Numbered from the stretch's first letter, positions 35,430 through 44,486 are shown. The stretch is DNA of 64,000 nucleotides from Paenibacillus pasadenensis DSM 19293 (GCF_000422485.1 NZ_AULW01000001.1:434001-498000); one strand, 5' to 3'. Program-made: numbers and translations. The notes: generated from the letters alone by a model not told the origin.

Positions 35430-35498
35430 AGTGGTACTTTTACCACTAACGGGCGCCTTTTCCGCCGCAGCGCTTCCACCAGTGGTATTTTTACCACT
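35430..35498. repeat. Twin hairpin repeat, 51 bp apart
   Basis: AGTGGTA-CTTT-TACCACT at 35430-35447 and AGTGGTA-TTTT-TACCACT at 35481-35498 are perfect 7-bp hairpins with pyrimidine tetraloops, each preceded by CCACC. The layout (short stem, T-rich loop, about 51-52 bp spacing) resembles the repeat next to comEC although the bases differ. Confidence 0.8.
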
Positions 35499-35545
35499 GA
35501 CGTGCAGGCTCCCCGGCACGCGGGGCCAAGGCTACCCATAATGTC

Positions 35546-35583
35546 AAAAAAGGCCGCTCCCGGACTTCCGGGAACGGCCTTTT
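35546..35583. terminator. Terminator of the metNIQ operon
   Basis: AAAAAAGGCCG(C/T)TCCCGG stem with its complement, T-run on both strands; 14 bp after the metQ stop. Confidence 0.92.
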
Positions 35584-35596
35584 CAATCATGTGCGT

Positions 35597-36445
35597 TTAG
35601 AATGCAGCGACGATCGCGCCTTTGTACGTCTCGTCGATGAAGGTTTTCACTTCTTCGCTGTTGAGCGCCTTGGCCAGCTTCTGGATCGCCTCGGAGTCCT
35701 TGTTATCCGGACGGGCGACGAGGATGTTGGCGTACGGGGAGTCCTTGCTCTCGATGAAGAGGGCGTCCGCCGTCGGGTTCAGGTCGGCTTCGAGCGCATA
35801 GTTCGTGTTGATGACGGCCAGATCGACTTCGCCGAGCACGCGCGGCAGCGTCGCGGCTTCCAGCTCCTTGAACTTGAGGTTCTTCGCGTTCTCGGTCACG
35901 TCCTTCACCGTCGCGGCGATGCCGACGCCTTCCTTGAGCGTGATCAGGCCGTTCTCGGCCAGCAGCGCCAGCGCGCGGCCGCCGTTCGTCGCGTCGTTCG
36001 GGATCGCTACGGTCGCGCCGTCCTGAAGCTCGTCGACGGACTTGATCTTGTCGGAGTAGGCGCCCATCGGCTCGACATGCACGTTCACGACCTTCACGAG
36101 GTCATAGCCGCGCTCTTTGTTCTGATCGTCGAGGTAAGGCACATGCTGGAAGAAGTTCGCGTCGAGCTGCTTCTCGTACAGCTGCACGTTCGGCTGCACG
36201 TATTCGGTGAACTCCTTCACGACGAGGTCGACGCCTTCCTTGGCCAGCTGATCCTTGACGTGGTTCAGGATCTCGGCATGCGGAACCGCGGTCGCTCCGA
36301 CGGTCAGCGTGACCGGCTCGGCAGCCGCGCCGCCGCTGTTCGCAGCGTTGTCAGCCGGAGCGTTGTTGCCTTCGTTTTTGGCGCCGCAAGCAGCGAGCGA
36401 TACGGCCAGCGCCGCGACGGTGATTCCTTTGAGCCATTTGTTCAT
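35597..36445 (-). CDS. metQ: MetQ, methionine-binding lipoprotein
   Basis: The 282-residue NLPA-family lipoprotein has a signal peptide with lipobox LAAC (C20), and the family core VGATAVPHAEILNHVKDQL, FQHVPYLDDQN, PNDATNGGRALALLAENGLI and AVINTNYAL. It captures D/L-methionine outside the membrane for the MetNI importer. AGGAGG precedes the ATG by 7 nt. Third gene of metN-metI-metQ. Confidence 0.94.
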   Translation of the reverse strand: MNKWLKGITVAALAVSLAACGAKNEGNNAPADNAANSGGAAAEPVTLTVGATAVPHAEILNHVKDQLAKEGVDLVVKEFTEYVQPNVQLYEKQLDANFFQHVPYLDDQNKERGYDLVKVVNVHVEPMGAYSDKIKSVDELQDGATVAIPNDATNGGRALALLAENGLITLKEGVGIAATVKDVTENAKNLKFKELEAATLPRVLGEVDLAVINTNYALEADLNPTADALFIESKDSPYANILVARPDNKDSEAIQKLAKALNSEEVKTFIDETYKGAIVAAF

Positions 36446-36495
36446 GGTTAACCCTCCTGTAGGTTCTCTCTATAATAAAAATCGTATAGCTAGGT

Positions 36496-37191
36496 TCACT
36501 TGCGGCTGATCTTGCGCACCAGCCAGTCGCCGAGCATCTGCAGCAGCTGGACCAAAAGGATGAGCACGACGACCGCGACGATCATGACCTCGGTCTGATA
36601 CCTCTGGTAGCCGTAGCGGATCGCCAGATCCCCGAGTCCGCCGCCGCCGACGACGCCCGCCATCGCGGTGTACGAGACGAGCGTAATCGCCGTCACGGTG
36701 ACGGCCGCCAGCAGGCCGGGCCGGGATTCGCGCAGCAGCACCCGCCGCACGATGTCCCATTTGGACGCGCCCATCGCCTGGGCGGCCTCGATGATGCCGC
36801 GGTCGATCTCGCGCAGCGCCGTCTCGACGAGCCGGCCGAAAAACGGCGCGGCGCCGATGACGAGCGGCGGAATCGTGCCGGCGACGCCGATCGTCGTGCC
36901 GGCGATCTCCTTGGTGAGCGGCATGACGGCGATCATCAGGATGATGAACGGCACCGAGCGCAGAATATTGACGACGAGGGACAAGAACGAGTAGACGACC
37001 GGAAGATAGAGCAGCTGGCGGCTGGACGTCAGATAGAGCAGGACGCCGATGACGAGGCCGAGCGCGATCGTGAACACGAGCGACAGGCCGAGCATCGACA
37101 AGGTGTCCTGCGTGGCGGTCCAGATCTCGGCCGGATCGATGCGGCTCCAGTCCATCCCGGTAGAGCGCAGCGCGCTGAGGTTCCCGCTCAT
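36496..37191 (-). CDS. metI: MetI, methionine ABC transporter permease
   Basis: The 231-residue protein has five spans and the permease EAA loop (EAAQAMGASKWDIVRRVLLRE). It forms the transport channel with MetN. The ATG at 37191 overlaps the metN stop (ATGA); the frame extends upstream inside metN only as a shadow. Confidence 0.94.
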   Translation of the reverse strand: MSGNLSALRSTGMDWSRIDPAEIWTATQDTLSMLGLSLVFTIALGLVIGVLLYLTSSRQLLYLPVVYSFLSLVVNILRSVPFIILMIAVMPLTKEIAGTTIGVAGTIPPLVIGAAPFFGRLVETALREIDRGIIEAAQAMGASKWDIVRRVLLRESRPGLLAAVTVTAITLVSYTAMAGVVGGGGLGDLAIRYGYQRYQTEVMIVAVVVLILLVQLLQMLGDWLVRKISRK

Positions 37192-38192
37192 GGCAGCACC
37201 TCCGCGTCGATGCCGCTGCTCCGCAGGGAGGCGATCGCCCCGTCGATGTCGGACGGGCTGCCGCTCAGCTCGACGAGCAGCTGGCCGTACGGCGTATGCT
37301 TCATCCGCGACACCGTTCCTTGCAGGATGGCGCATTGGACCGCGCTGCCTTTGACCGCCTCGAACAGCACCGGCTCATACGTCTCCTCGCCGACGAAGTG
37401 CAGCCGCACCAGCTTCGATCCGGCCCGCCGCGGCAGCGGAGCGCCGCCCTCCAGCTCGGACAGCTCGTCCGCGAACTGCTTGGTCACGCCATGCGCAGGA
37501 CGCAGGAACACGTCCAGCACCGGCCCTTCCTCGACGACGCGTCCGGCGTCCATGACGGCGACGCGGTCGCAGATCGAGCGGATGACCTGCATCTCGTGGG
37601 TGATGAGGATGATCGTCAGCCCCAGCTTCTCGTTGATGCTCAGCAGCAGCGAGAGGATCGAGCTCGTCGTCTGCGGGTCGAGCGCCGAGGTCGCCTCGTC
37701 GCACAGCAGCACGGCCGGCTCGGCCGCCAGCGCCCGCGCGATGCCGACGCGCTGCTTCTGCCCGCCGGACAGCTGCGCCGGATATTTGTCTCCGTGCGCC
37801 TGCAGCCCGACGAGCTCCAGCAGCTCGTCCACGCGCGCCGCCTGCCTGCGCTTGCTTTGGCCCGCCAGCACGAGCGGGAACGCGATGTTCTCGCGCACCG
37901 TGGCGCTCGTCAGCAGGTTGAAATGCTGGAAGATCATGCCGATCCGCCGGCGCTCCGCCTGCAGCTCGCGCTCCTTGAGCGACGTCAGCTCCCGGCCGCC
38001 GAACAACACCTTGCCGGAGCTCGGACGCTCCAGCAGGTTCATGCAGCGGATCAGCGAGCTCTTGCCCGCGCCGGAATGGCCGATGATGCCGTAGATTTCT
38101 CCCGGCTCCACCTTGAGCGAGACGTCCTTGACAGCGTCGACCGTGCCTCCGCGTCCCTTGTAGATCTTGGTGACATGCTGCAACTCGATCAG
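37188..38192 (-). CDS. metN: MetN, methionine ABC transporter ATP-binding protein
   Basis: The ATPase has Walker A GHSGAGKSS, Q-loop FQHFNLL, signature LSGGQKQRV, Walker B LLCDEATSALD and H-loop ITHE, plus the C-terminal NIL/ACT-like domain that binds methionine for feedback inhibition. There is no ATG at the conserved start: AGGAGG is followed after 7 nt by CTG-ATC-GAG-TTG, which would give the family-typical (M)IELQHVTKIY. The TTG alternative at 38183 is 16 nt from the site. CTG initiation is therefore proposed. Confidence 0.9.
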   Translation of the reverse strand: MIELQHVTKIYKGRGGTVDAVKDVSLKVEPGEIYGIIGHSGAGKSSLIRCMNLLERPSSGKVLFGGRELTSLKERELQAERRRIGMIFQHFNLLTSATVRENIAFPLVLAGQSKRRQAARVDELLELVGLQAHGDKYPAQLSGGQKQRVGIARALAAEPAVLLCDEATSALDPQTTSSILSLLLSINEKLGLTIILITHEMQVIRSICDRVAVMDAGRVVEEGPVLDVFLRPAHGVTKQFADELSELEGGAPLPRRAGSKLVRLHFVGEETYEPVLFEAVKGSAVQCAILQGTVSRMKHTPYGQLLVELSGSPSDIDGAIASLRSSGIDAEVLP

Positions 38193-38255
38193 GTTAATCC
38201 CTCCTGCACAACACCGCCCGTCAATATTCCTACAAAACCAAGTGATTTAAGTGGT

Positions 38256-38284
38256 ATTATAGAGTCTGACCTATCATTTGTCTA
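38256..38284 (-). promoter_or_regulatory. Promoter of metNIQ
   Basis: Minus strand TAGACA - 17 bp - TATAAT, leaving a leader of about 60 nt with no SAM riboswitch. The leader begins with the near-palindrome CCACTTAAATCACTTGG (38237-38253), a possible repressor site. Confidence 0.65.
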
Positions 38285-38487
38285 TAGCGGCTTGCATGAA
38301 TTTTAGATTGCGAAAGGAACCGAAAAAGCATACCCCGGTTACCAAACAACTTATTTTAAAGGTACCCGAAAATGGTGTCAATGCACCTCATCACCGCGAG
38401 ACTGCAAGAAACGAAGGGCTTGCGCCCGAGCGCCCGCTCCTCGATGATAAAAGAAACGAACCGATCGCTACAGCTGGAGGTGCCTGG

Positions 38488-39246
38488 TTGATCTACTTCA
38501 TTAAAGCCATCTATAGCTTCCTGCTGCCGCCCGGCCTGTTCCTGCTGCTGCTCGGCGCCGCCTCGTGGCGCATGCTCCGGCGAGACCGCCGCTGGGCGAT
38601 GCTGCCGCTCGCGGCGCTGCTGCTGCTCTATGCGCTGTCCTCGCCGTGGGCGGCCGACGGGCTCGCCCGCAGCCTCGAGCAGCGGTATCCGCAGCCCGCC
38701 CTGAATGAGACGGCGGGCGACGTCATCGTCGTGCTCGGAGCGGGCGCCGTGCCGGACACGCCGGATGTCGGCGGCCTCGGCAACATGTCCGCCACCGCCG
38801 AGGCGCGGCTGCTCGCCGCGGTCCGGCTGTCGCGCTCGACCGGGCTGCCGGTGCTGTTCAGCGGCGGCCAGGTGTACCCGGACAGCGGCAACGAGGCCGA
38901 CATCGCCGGCCGCCAGCTGCGGGAGCTCGGCTTGCCCCCGGACCGCATCCTGCTGGAGAACCGCTCGCTCAATACGGAGCAGAACGCGCAGCTGACGCGC
39001 AGCCTCCTGGACGAGCGCGGCCTGAGCCGCCCGGTGCTGCTGACGAGCGCGCTCCATCTGCCCCGCGCCCTGGAGCAGTTCCGCAAGGCCGGCCTCGAGC
39101 CTCTTCCCTATCCGGTCGATCATGCGGCTCCGGTCCAGCCGCGCTGGTACTGGAGCAAGCTGCTGCCCTCCGGCGCCGCGCTCGCGCTCAGCCAGGCGGC
39201 GCTCAAGGAGCATCTCGGCCTGGCCGCGCTGAAGCTCGGCCTGTGA
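38488..39246 (+). CDS. DUF218 / YdcF-type membrane protein
   Basis: The 252-residue protein has two N-terminal spans (about 12-30 and 36-52) and a DUF218 domain (DVIVVLGAGAV..., TGLPVLFSGGQ, LENRSLNTEQNAQ, LLTSALHLPRALEQFRKAGLEPLPYPVDH), the fold of SanA/YdcF/ElyC, implicated in envelope and undecaprenyl-phosphate metabolism. Start is TTG, with GGAGG 7 nt upstream; the open frame upstream of it is not conserved and overlaps the metN promoter region. Confidence 0.85.
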   Translation: MIYFIKAIYSFLLPPGLFLLLLGAASWRMLRRDRRWAMLPLAALLLLYALSSPWAADGLARSLEQRYPQPALNETAGDVIVVLGAGAVPDTPDVGGLGNMSATAEARLLAAVRLSRSTGLPVLFSGGQVYPDSGNEADIAGRQLRELGLPPDRILLENRSLNTEQNAQLTRSLLDERGLSRPVLLTSALHLPRALEQFRKAGLEPLPYPVDHAAPVQPRWYWSKLLPSGAALALSQAALKEHLGLAALKLGL

Positions 39247-39374
39247 GGCCTCCCGCATCCGGGAACATTTCCCTCCTTCGGCGCAACTTTTCCAGTCCGG
39301 GCGCGTTCTTAGTTACGGGAGTTTCACGGGGAATCACCCTGCATGCAGGAAGCGAAAAGGAGTCGTTCACGTTC

Positions 39375-41342
39375 ATGAAATGGTGGAAAAGCCTGGCCCT
39401 GCTCAGCCTTGCCGCCGCGCCGCTCTACGGAGCCGCCGGCGAAGCGAGCGCCGAGCCGGGAGTCAACACGATCACGCTGACCAAAGGAAGCAAGCAGATG
39501 GACAAGGACGGCGCGGCGATTACGGCGGTGCAGCCGCTGACGATCAAGAACGACGTCAGCTACGCGGCGTTCAGCACGCTCGCCCAGCTGTACGGCTACA
39601 AGACGTCCTACGACGCCAAGGCCAAGGAATCGATCGCCAAGACGCCGAGCGGCGAGATCCGCTTCCGGATGAATACGAAGGACATCTGGGTCGACGGGAC
39701 CAAATGGACCGGCGAGGCGGCGAGCTACTCCGAAAAAGGCTCGCTCATGATTCCGATCCGCACCTGGGCCAAGATCAGCGGCAGCAGCATCAGCTTCAGC
39801 GGCAAGCAGATCCTGCTCCGCTGGACGGAGCAGCAGGCGCCGACCGCAGGCTTCCAGGTGCAGCCTGCCGTCATCTATGCCGGCGATCCGGTGACCTACG
39901 TCGACCAGTACGCCTCGCCGTCCGGAGCGCCGCTGCTGAATGAAGAATGGACGGGACGCCAGGACGTCTTCTTCGAGCCGGGCACGTATACGGTGACTCG
40001 GCGCGCGCAGGATGCGGACGGCAACTGGAGCGAGCCGTTCACCGTCACGGTGCAGGTGCTCGCGGTCAACCAGCCGCCGGTCGCCGACTTCACGACCGAC
40101 AAGCCGGTCTACCGCCAAGGCGAGAAGATCGCCTACACGGATCTGAGCAGCGACGACAACAACGCGATCGATCCCGCCAAGACGAAGTGGACGGGCAAGC
40201 AGGACGCCTTCTTCTCGCCCGGAGACCATACGGTCACGCTTTCCGTCACCGATGCGCAGGGACTGACGTCGACCGTCAGCAAGACGATCTCCGTCACCGA
40301 CGAGATCCTCTACACGGAGAATGAATTCGGCCTGCTGTTCGCTCAGCCGGGCGAGAAGATCCGCGTCGACGGCGATCAGGTGCTGAACATCCCGACGCGC
40401 AGCTACGACTTCGACTCCGAGCCGTCCAAGATGATCCGCAGCAACAGTCCGGAGATCTGGAACGAGGAAGGCATCGTCTTCGACGACCAGTTCGACGGCA
40501 AGGTGCGGCTGCTGTTCCACAACAAGAACAACATGTCCGGCAACGTGCGCATGTATCTGGCCGTCACCAACGAGGGCTACCAGACGGCGCGCTTCGGCGT
40601 CGGCGCGACCGGCACCGGCGGCCCCGACCCGTCCGAGATCCGCACCGGCAAGCTGTCGACGATCCGCTATCTGACCGCCGTCAACGCCAATGGACCGCAG
40701 ACGTACACGGACATCAAGGCGGGCGAGACGAAGCTCGTGCTGAACGAAATCTCGCAAAATGCGATCAAGCCGGGCATGGTGTACTCCGCCTACGCGGACG
40801 TCACCGCCGACCGCACGCTGCGCTTCCGCGTCGTCGTCGTGCGGGACGGCCGCGAGCCGATCGCCGCGCTCGACCAGCTCTCGCTGCTGCCGGCGGACGG
40901 CACCCACACGCGCGGCTCGTTCAACAACACGACGCGCGACATCCACATCGACGGCATGCTCGGCGAAGGCGGCAAGGCGGAGCGCGTCGTGCTCGGCGAC
41001 AACAAGCTCGATCCGTACCTCGACGGCTACGACAACTCCGACGGCTCGCTGCAGCTCAACCGGGGCAACTTCGGCGTGCTGTACAAAATGACGGTCACGC
41101 TCGCCCCGCGCACGGTCATCTACCTCAATCCGCGCGGCGGCCTATATGCGGGAGCGTTCATCGTCAACGGCCAGATCGTGCCGGTGACGAACAACGAGCA
41201 GCTCAAGAACTCCAGCGAGGCGGCCGTGCTGCACCGCTCCGGCGACAGCCCGGAGACGGTCGAGCTCAAGTACATGATCGCCTCCGGCAGCAACCTGCCG
41301 ATCACGATGGTGTTCCAGCCGATGCCTCCTCTCAAGAGCTAG
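39375..41342 (+). CDS. Secreted surface protein with copper-amine-oxidase-like N domain and PKD-like repeats
   Basis: The 655-residue precursor has a signal peptide (1-27), a copper amine oxidase N-terminal-like domain (VSYAAFSTLAQLYGYKTSYDAKAK..., SLMIPIRTWAKISG; about 45-155), two PKD/Ig-like domains with repeated WTGRQDVFFEPGTYTV / WTGKQDAFFSPGDHTV (about 160-330) and a C-terminal beta-rich region of about 300 residues that I do not recognise. In Paenibacillus the first domain is a common stalk on exported proteins and is not an oxidase. GGAG lies 12 nt before the ATG; the frame is open further upstream without a signal peptide. Probably co-transcribed with the next gene, 24 bp downstream. 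Confidence 0.8.
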   Translation: MKWWKSLALLSLAAAPLYGAAGEASAEPGVNTITLTKGSKQMDKDGAAITAVQPLTIKNDVSYAAFSTLAQLYGYKTSYDAKAKESIAKTPSGEIRFRMNTKDIWVDGTKWTGEAASYSEKGSLMIPIRTWAKISGSSISFSGKQILLRWTEQQAPTAGFQVQPAVIYAGDPVTYVDQYASPSGAPLLNEEWTGRQDVFFEPGTYTVTRRAQDADGNWSEPFTVTVQVLAVNQPPVADFTTDKPVYRQGEKIAYTDLSSDDNNAIDPAKTKWTGKQDAFFSPGDHTVTLSVTDAQGLTSTVSKTISVTDEILYTENEFGLLFAQPGEKIRVDGDQVLNIPTRSYDFDSEPSKMIRSNSPEIWNEEGIVFDDQFDGKVRLLFHNKNNMSGNVRMYLAVTNEGYQTARFGVGATGTGGPDPSEIRTGKLSTIRYLTAVNANGPQTYTDIKAGETKLVLNEISQNAIKPGMVYSAYADVTADRTLRFRVVVVRDGREPIAALDQLSLLPADGTHTRGSFNNTTRDIHIDGMLGEGGKAERVVLGDNKLDPYLDGYDNSDGSLQLNRGNFGVLYKMTVTLAPRTVIYLNPRGGLYAGAFIVNGQIVPVTNNEQLKNSSEAAVLHRSGDSPETVELKYMIASGSNLPITMVFQPMPPLKS

Positions 41343-41366
41343 AAGGGCAAGAAAGGAGCCTGACCG

Positions 41367-42140
41367 TTGACGCTGAAATGGCGGGACGAGTACGAGCCGG
41401 AGCATCCGGAGGATGTCCGCGCGAGCCGGCGGAAGAGATGGATTCGCGACGCCGTGCTGGGGCTTCTGCTGCTGGCCGTATGCGTCCTGGCGGCGAAGCA
41501 TTTCTCCGCGCGCGTCTTCGAGCTGGACGGCACCCTCTACAAGCTGGAGTCGGCTGCCGGAGAGACGAGGCGGTACGCGCCGGTGACGGGCAGCGCGGCC
41601 GGAGCGGTCGTCGCAGCCGGCTCGGACACGGAGAGGGTCGTCACGGCCGGCGGCTACCAGTTCCGCATCGAGGAGCTCGTAGCCGAGGCGGGCAAGCCGC
41701 CTGCCATGGCCGACGCGGTGTTCCGCATCGCCTATCCCGGGGGCGAGGCTTACCGGGTCGAATGGTCGCAAGGGCTGCTGTTTGCTTATGACGCCGAGGG
41801 AGAGTTCTATGCCGGCGCGGCCGCCTATGCGAACGGAGCTCCCGTCGGCGGCGGCACCGTTCCGGAGCGGTTCCATCCTGCTGCCGTCTTGACGGCAGCC
41901 TACCCGGACTTTCAGGAAAGCCGCGGCCAGCCGATCCCGTTCGGCCTCGCCGTGCTGCTGTTCGTTCTCGGCTGGGGCCTGCTGCGCTTCGAGCGGGTGC
42001 GGAGTACGTTCTACTGGCTCTCCCTCGACTGGCTGCGCCGGGAAGACCCCGATCCGGAGTCCGGCGAGTTGGGCTACTACAAGCTGCCCGGCATCATCTT
42101 CCTGGTCGGCGGCGCCCTGCTCGGAATGTCCTCGCTGTAG
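41367..42140 (+). CDS. Hypothetical membrane protein
   Basis: Not recognised. The 257-residue protein has an acidic N terminus (WRDEYEPEHPEDVRASRRKR), a span at about 27-44, a 150-residue extracytoplasmic domain, a second span (about 190-206) and a third at the C terminus (IIFLVGGALLGM). TTG is the start, with AAAGGAG 8 nt upstream. Sits 24 bp after the PKD-repeat protein and before a strong terminator, so the two form an operon, possibly an envelope pair. Confidence 0.7.
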   Translation: MTLKWRDEYEPEHPEDVRASRRKRWIRDAVLGLLLLAVCVLAAKHFSARVFELDGTLYKLESAAGETRRYAPVTGSAAGAVVAAGSDTERVVTAGGYQFRIEELVAEAGKPPAMADAVFRIAYPGGEAYRVEWSQGLLFAYDAEGEFYAGAAAYANGAPVGGGTVPERFHPAAVLTAAYPDFQESRGQPIPFGLAVLLFVLGWGLLRFERVRSTFYWLSLDWLRREDPDPESGELGYYKLPGIIFLVGGALLGMSSL

Positions 42141-42172
42141 GGAGGAATCGGGTTCCGCAATGATCGCAATAG

Positions 42173-42213
42173 AAAGGGACGAAACGGCGCCTGCGCCGTT
42201 TCGTCCCTTTTTC
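42173..42213. terminator. Bidirectional terminator
   Basis: AAAGGGACGAAACGGCGC and its exact complement around a CT loop, T-run on both strands; separates convergent genes. Confidence 0.93.
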
Positions 42214-42272
42214 GTCCCTGCCTCTCTCCAAGCGCTCGTCCAAGCGGACGGAACGATCGGCGGCGTGCCGGA

Positions 42273-42662
42273 TTACGGCGCGCGCAGCGCCTGCTCCTTG
42301 CCGCCGATCGTCTGCTCGTAGCGGGCGATCTTGTCGTCGAGCCGCCGGAGCGTGCTCGTCATGTCGTCGATCTTCTCCGCCAGCCGGCCGCGCTGCTCGA
42401 CGAGCAGCGTCTTGCGCGCATCCAGCGTGCCGTCTCCCTGCTGGAACAGCGCCAGGTATTCGATCAGCATCTCGACCGGCAGGCCGGCTTTCTGCCGCAT
42501 GCACTTGACGAAGTCGATCCATTTCAAGTCTTCTTCCCCATAGTCCCGAATCCCGCTGGCGCTTCGGCGCACCGGCGGAATCAAGCCGATGCGCTCGTAA
42601 TAGCGGAGCGTATCCTGCGACAGCCCGAACCGCTCGCTCACTTCCGATATGGTCATCGGCAT
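42273..42662 (-). CDS. MerR-family transcriptional regulator
   Basis: 129 residues: N-terminal MerR winged helix (TISEVSERFGLSQDTLRYYERIGLIPPVRR) and a coiled-coil dimerisation helix (LVEQRGRLAEKIDDMTSTLRRLDDKIARYEQTI). No metal-binding cysteines near the C terminus, so a small-molecule or stress responder is more likely than a metal sensor. Its ATG shares a base with the stop of the upstream aldo-keto reductase gene (TGATG). The reductase promoter has the 19-bp spacer typical of MerR targets, suggesting that this protein activates its own operon. Confidence 0.9.
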   Translation of the reverse strand: MPMTISEVSERFGLSQDTLRYYERIGLIPPVRRSASGIRDYGEEDLKWIDFVKCMRQKAGLPVEMLIEYLALFQQGDGTLDARKTLLVEQRGRLAEKIDDMTSTLRRLDDKIARYEQTIGGKEQALRAP

Positions 42663-43642
42663 CACTGCGGGCCGACGACCGGATGCGGCACATAAGGCGC
42701 CTCGAGCGCAGCGGCTTCCTCCGGCGTCAGCTGGACCGACAGCGCGGCCACGGCCGTTTCGAGATGGGCGGCCTTCGTCGCGCCGACGATCGGAGCGGAT
42801 ACCGGCGACTGCTGCAGCAGCCAAGCGAGCGCGACCTGAGCGCGAGGAGCTTCCCGCTGCTCGGCGATGGCGGCGAGGCGATCGACGATCGCCTGATCGG
42901 CTTCGGCCATGCGGTCGTATTTCGACTTCTGCACCTGATCCGTCTCCGAGCGGAGCGTCGACTCCTCCCGGCCGCGCGTCAGCCGTCCGCCCGCGAGCGG
43001 GCTGTAAGGAATGACGCCGATGCCCTCCTCCCGGCATAGCGGCAGCATCTCTCGCTCCTCCTCGCGATAGATGAGGTTGTAATGGTTCTGCATGGAGACG
43101 AACTTCGTCCATCCCCGTTTCTCGGCCACATGCAGCGCCTTCTGGAACTGCCAGGCGAACATCGCGGAAGCGCCGATGTAGCGCGCCTTGCCTGCCTTGA
43201 CGACGTCATGCAGAGCCTCCATCGTCTCCTCGATCGGCGTGTCGTAGTCCCAGCGGTGGATCTGGTACAAGTCCACATAGTCCGTGCCCAGCCGGCTCAG
43301 GCTCTTGTCGATCTCGCTCAGGATCGCCTTGCGGGACAGCCCGGCCCCGTTCGGACCGTCGTGCATGCGGAAATGCACCTTCGTCGCGATCACGACCTCA
43401 TCCCGGTTCGCGTAATCCCGCAGCGCGCGTCCGAGATATTCCTCGCTCGTGCCGGCCGAGTAGACATTCGCCGTGTCGAAGAAGTTGATGCCGAGCTCCA
43501 GCGCCTGCCGGATCACTTCCCGGCTCCGCTCCTCGTCCAGCACCCACGGATGCGTCCAGCGCGTCGCGTCGCCGAAGCCCATGCAGCCCAAGCAGATCCG
43601 CGAGACGTCCAATCCGGTCTTTCCCAGCTTCACGTAGTCCAT
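42662..43642 (-). CDS. Aldo/keto reductase
   Basis: The 326-residue TIM-barrel reductase has the catalytic D-Y-K-H set: FFDTANVYSAG (Asp and Tyr), VVIATKVHF (Lys), DLYQIHRWDYDTP (His), and the NADPH-binding C-terminal region. AKR family 11/13-like; reduces aldehydes with NADPH. AAGGAG lies 11 nt before the ATG. First gene of a two-gene operon with merR. Confidence 0.93.
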   Translation of the reverse strand: MDYVKLGKTGLDVSRICLGCMGFGDATRWTHPWVLDEERSREVIRQALELGINFFDTANVYSAGTSEEYLGRALRDYANRDEVVIATKVHFRMHDGPNGAGLSRKAILSEIDKSLSRLGTDYVDLYQIHRWDYDTPIEETMEALHDVVKAGKARYIGASAMFAWQFQKALHVAEKRGWTKFVSMQNHYNLIYREEEREMLPLCREEGIGVIPYSPLAGGRLTRGREESTLRSETDQVQKSKYDRMAEADQAIVDRLAAIAEQREAPRAQVALAWLLQQSPVSAPIVGATKAAHLETAVAALSVQLTPEEAAALEAPYVPHPVVGPQ

Positions 43643-43686
43643 TCGTTGCAGCGCTCCTTCGGATTCATAGTGGCCAGCCTATGGAA

Positions 43687-43717
43687 AGTCTACCTCCTGG
43701 AGTCCTCTCCAAGTCAA
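43687..43717 (-). promoter_or_regulatory. MerR-type promoter of the aldo/keto reductase-merR operon
   Basis: Minus strand TTGACT - 19 bp - TAGACT; the over-long spacer holds the dyad CTTGGAG..ACTCCAGG. MerR activators twist such promoters to align the two boxes. Confidence 0.85.
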
Positions 43718-43880
43718 GCCTTGCCGCGTCGAAATTATGTGAAACTTGATGCCAGCTCTCGGGATGAATCCCATCGCCGGAATTCAGTTAAAAATGTGCT
43801 CTTCCTGACTTTACTGCTTAAAATAGTCCATAGAAACAACTACAACTCAATTTTTGTCATTATGAACTCTCCAATTTGTG

Positions 43881-44486
43881 TCACTTAATAAACACGATAT
43901 ATACCTTGTCTTTGTCCAATGCTATTTCTTCTTTATAAAGAAAAACTTTACCCTTCAGGTAAGCCGGAAGGTTCTTGATCAGGTGCTGCACGGCGAGTAA
44001 TGTATGGTCACCGAAATCATAGATCACCAAAAACTTGAGCGCCTCAGCCGGATTGACCGACTTCACTTTGGACTTACCTTCAAGCAACCCAGTGATATCC
44101 TTAATAAGACCCGTTTTCTGTTGAGCACCAAACTTAAATCCATTATTAATCGGCTTATTACATTTTATCTCAGCTAAAACATTAATATCCCCTGTGACTA
44201 CAAGGTCATAACCATTGTCGCTTGGCTTGATGTTTAATACTTGATCCAAATAAACTTGATAATTTTCCCTGACGTAAGGGAAGCGTTCACTAACCCATTC
44301 AATGAAGCGGACTGTGGTTCTGTAAGTAATAATATTATGAATGTCTCTGAGTGTAGTCTTAATATCTTCAAAGTCTTCAATCGACAATTTTGAATAGTAA
44401 TCTTCGGAATTGCCGGTTATTTTGTCCGTGACAAATCGGTTGAAGCGCTCCTTAAGTTCGGACTCGCGATGATAAGGATCGCTCAT
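43881..44486 (-). CDS. PD-(D/E)XK-like nuclease-fold protein (tentative) of the A+T-rich island
   Basis: Not a named family. The 201-residue protein contains YDLVVTGDINVLAEIKCNKP (about 93-112), in which D and E-x-K are spaced as in PD-(D/E)XK nucleases, followed by an amphipathic helix, and a C-terminal half with alternating strands and helices. The ATG at 44486 overlaps the stop of the AlbA_2-type gene (ATGA), so the two are translated together. G+C is near 40%, far below the surroundings. A restriction-like or defence nuclease is the best guess; activity is unproven. Confidence 0.6.
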   Translation of the reverse strand: MSDPYHRESELKERFNRFVTDKITGNSEDYYSKLSIEDFEDIKTTLRDIHNIITYRTTVRFIEWVSERFPYVRENYQVYLDQVLNIKPSDNGYDLVVTGDINVLAEIKCNKPINNGFKFGAQQKTGLIKDITGLLEGKSKVKSVNPAEALKFLVIYDFGDHTLLAVQHLIKNLPAYLKGKVFLYKEEIALDKDKVYIVFIK

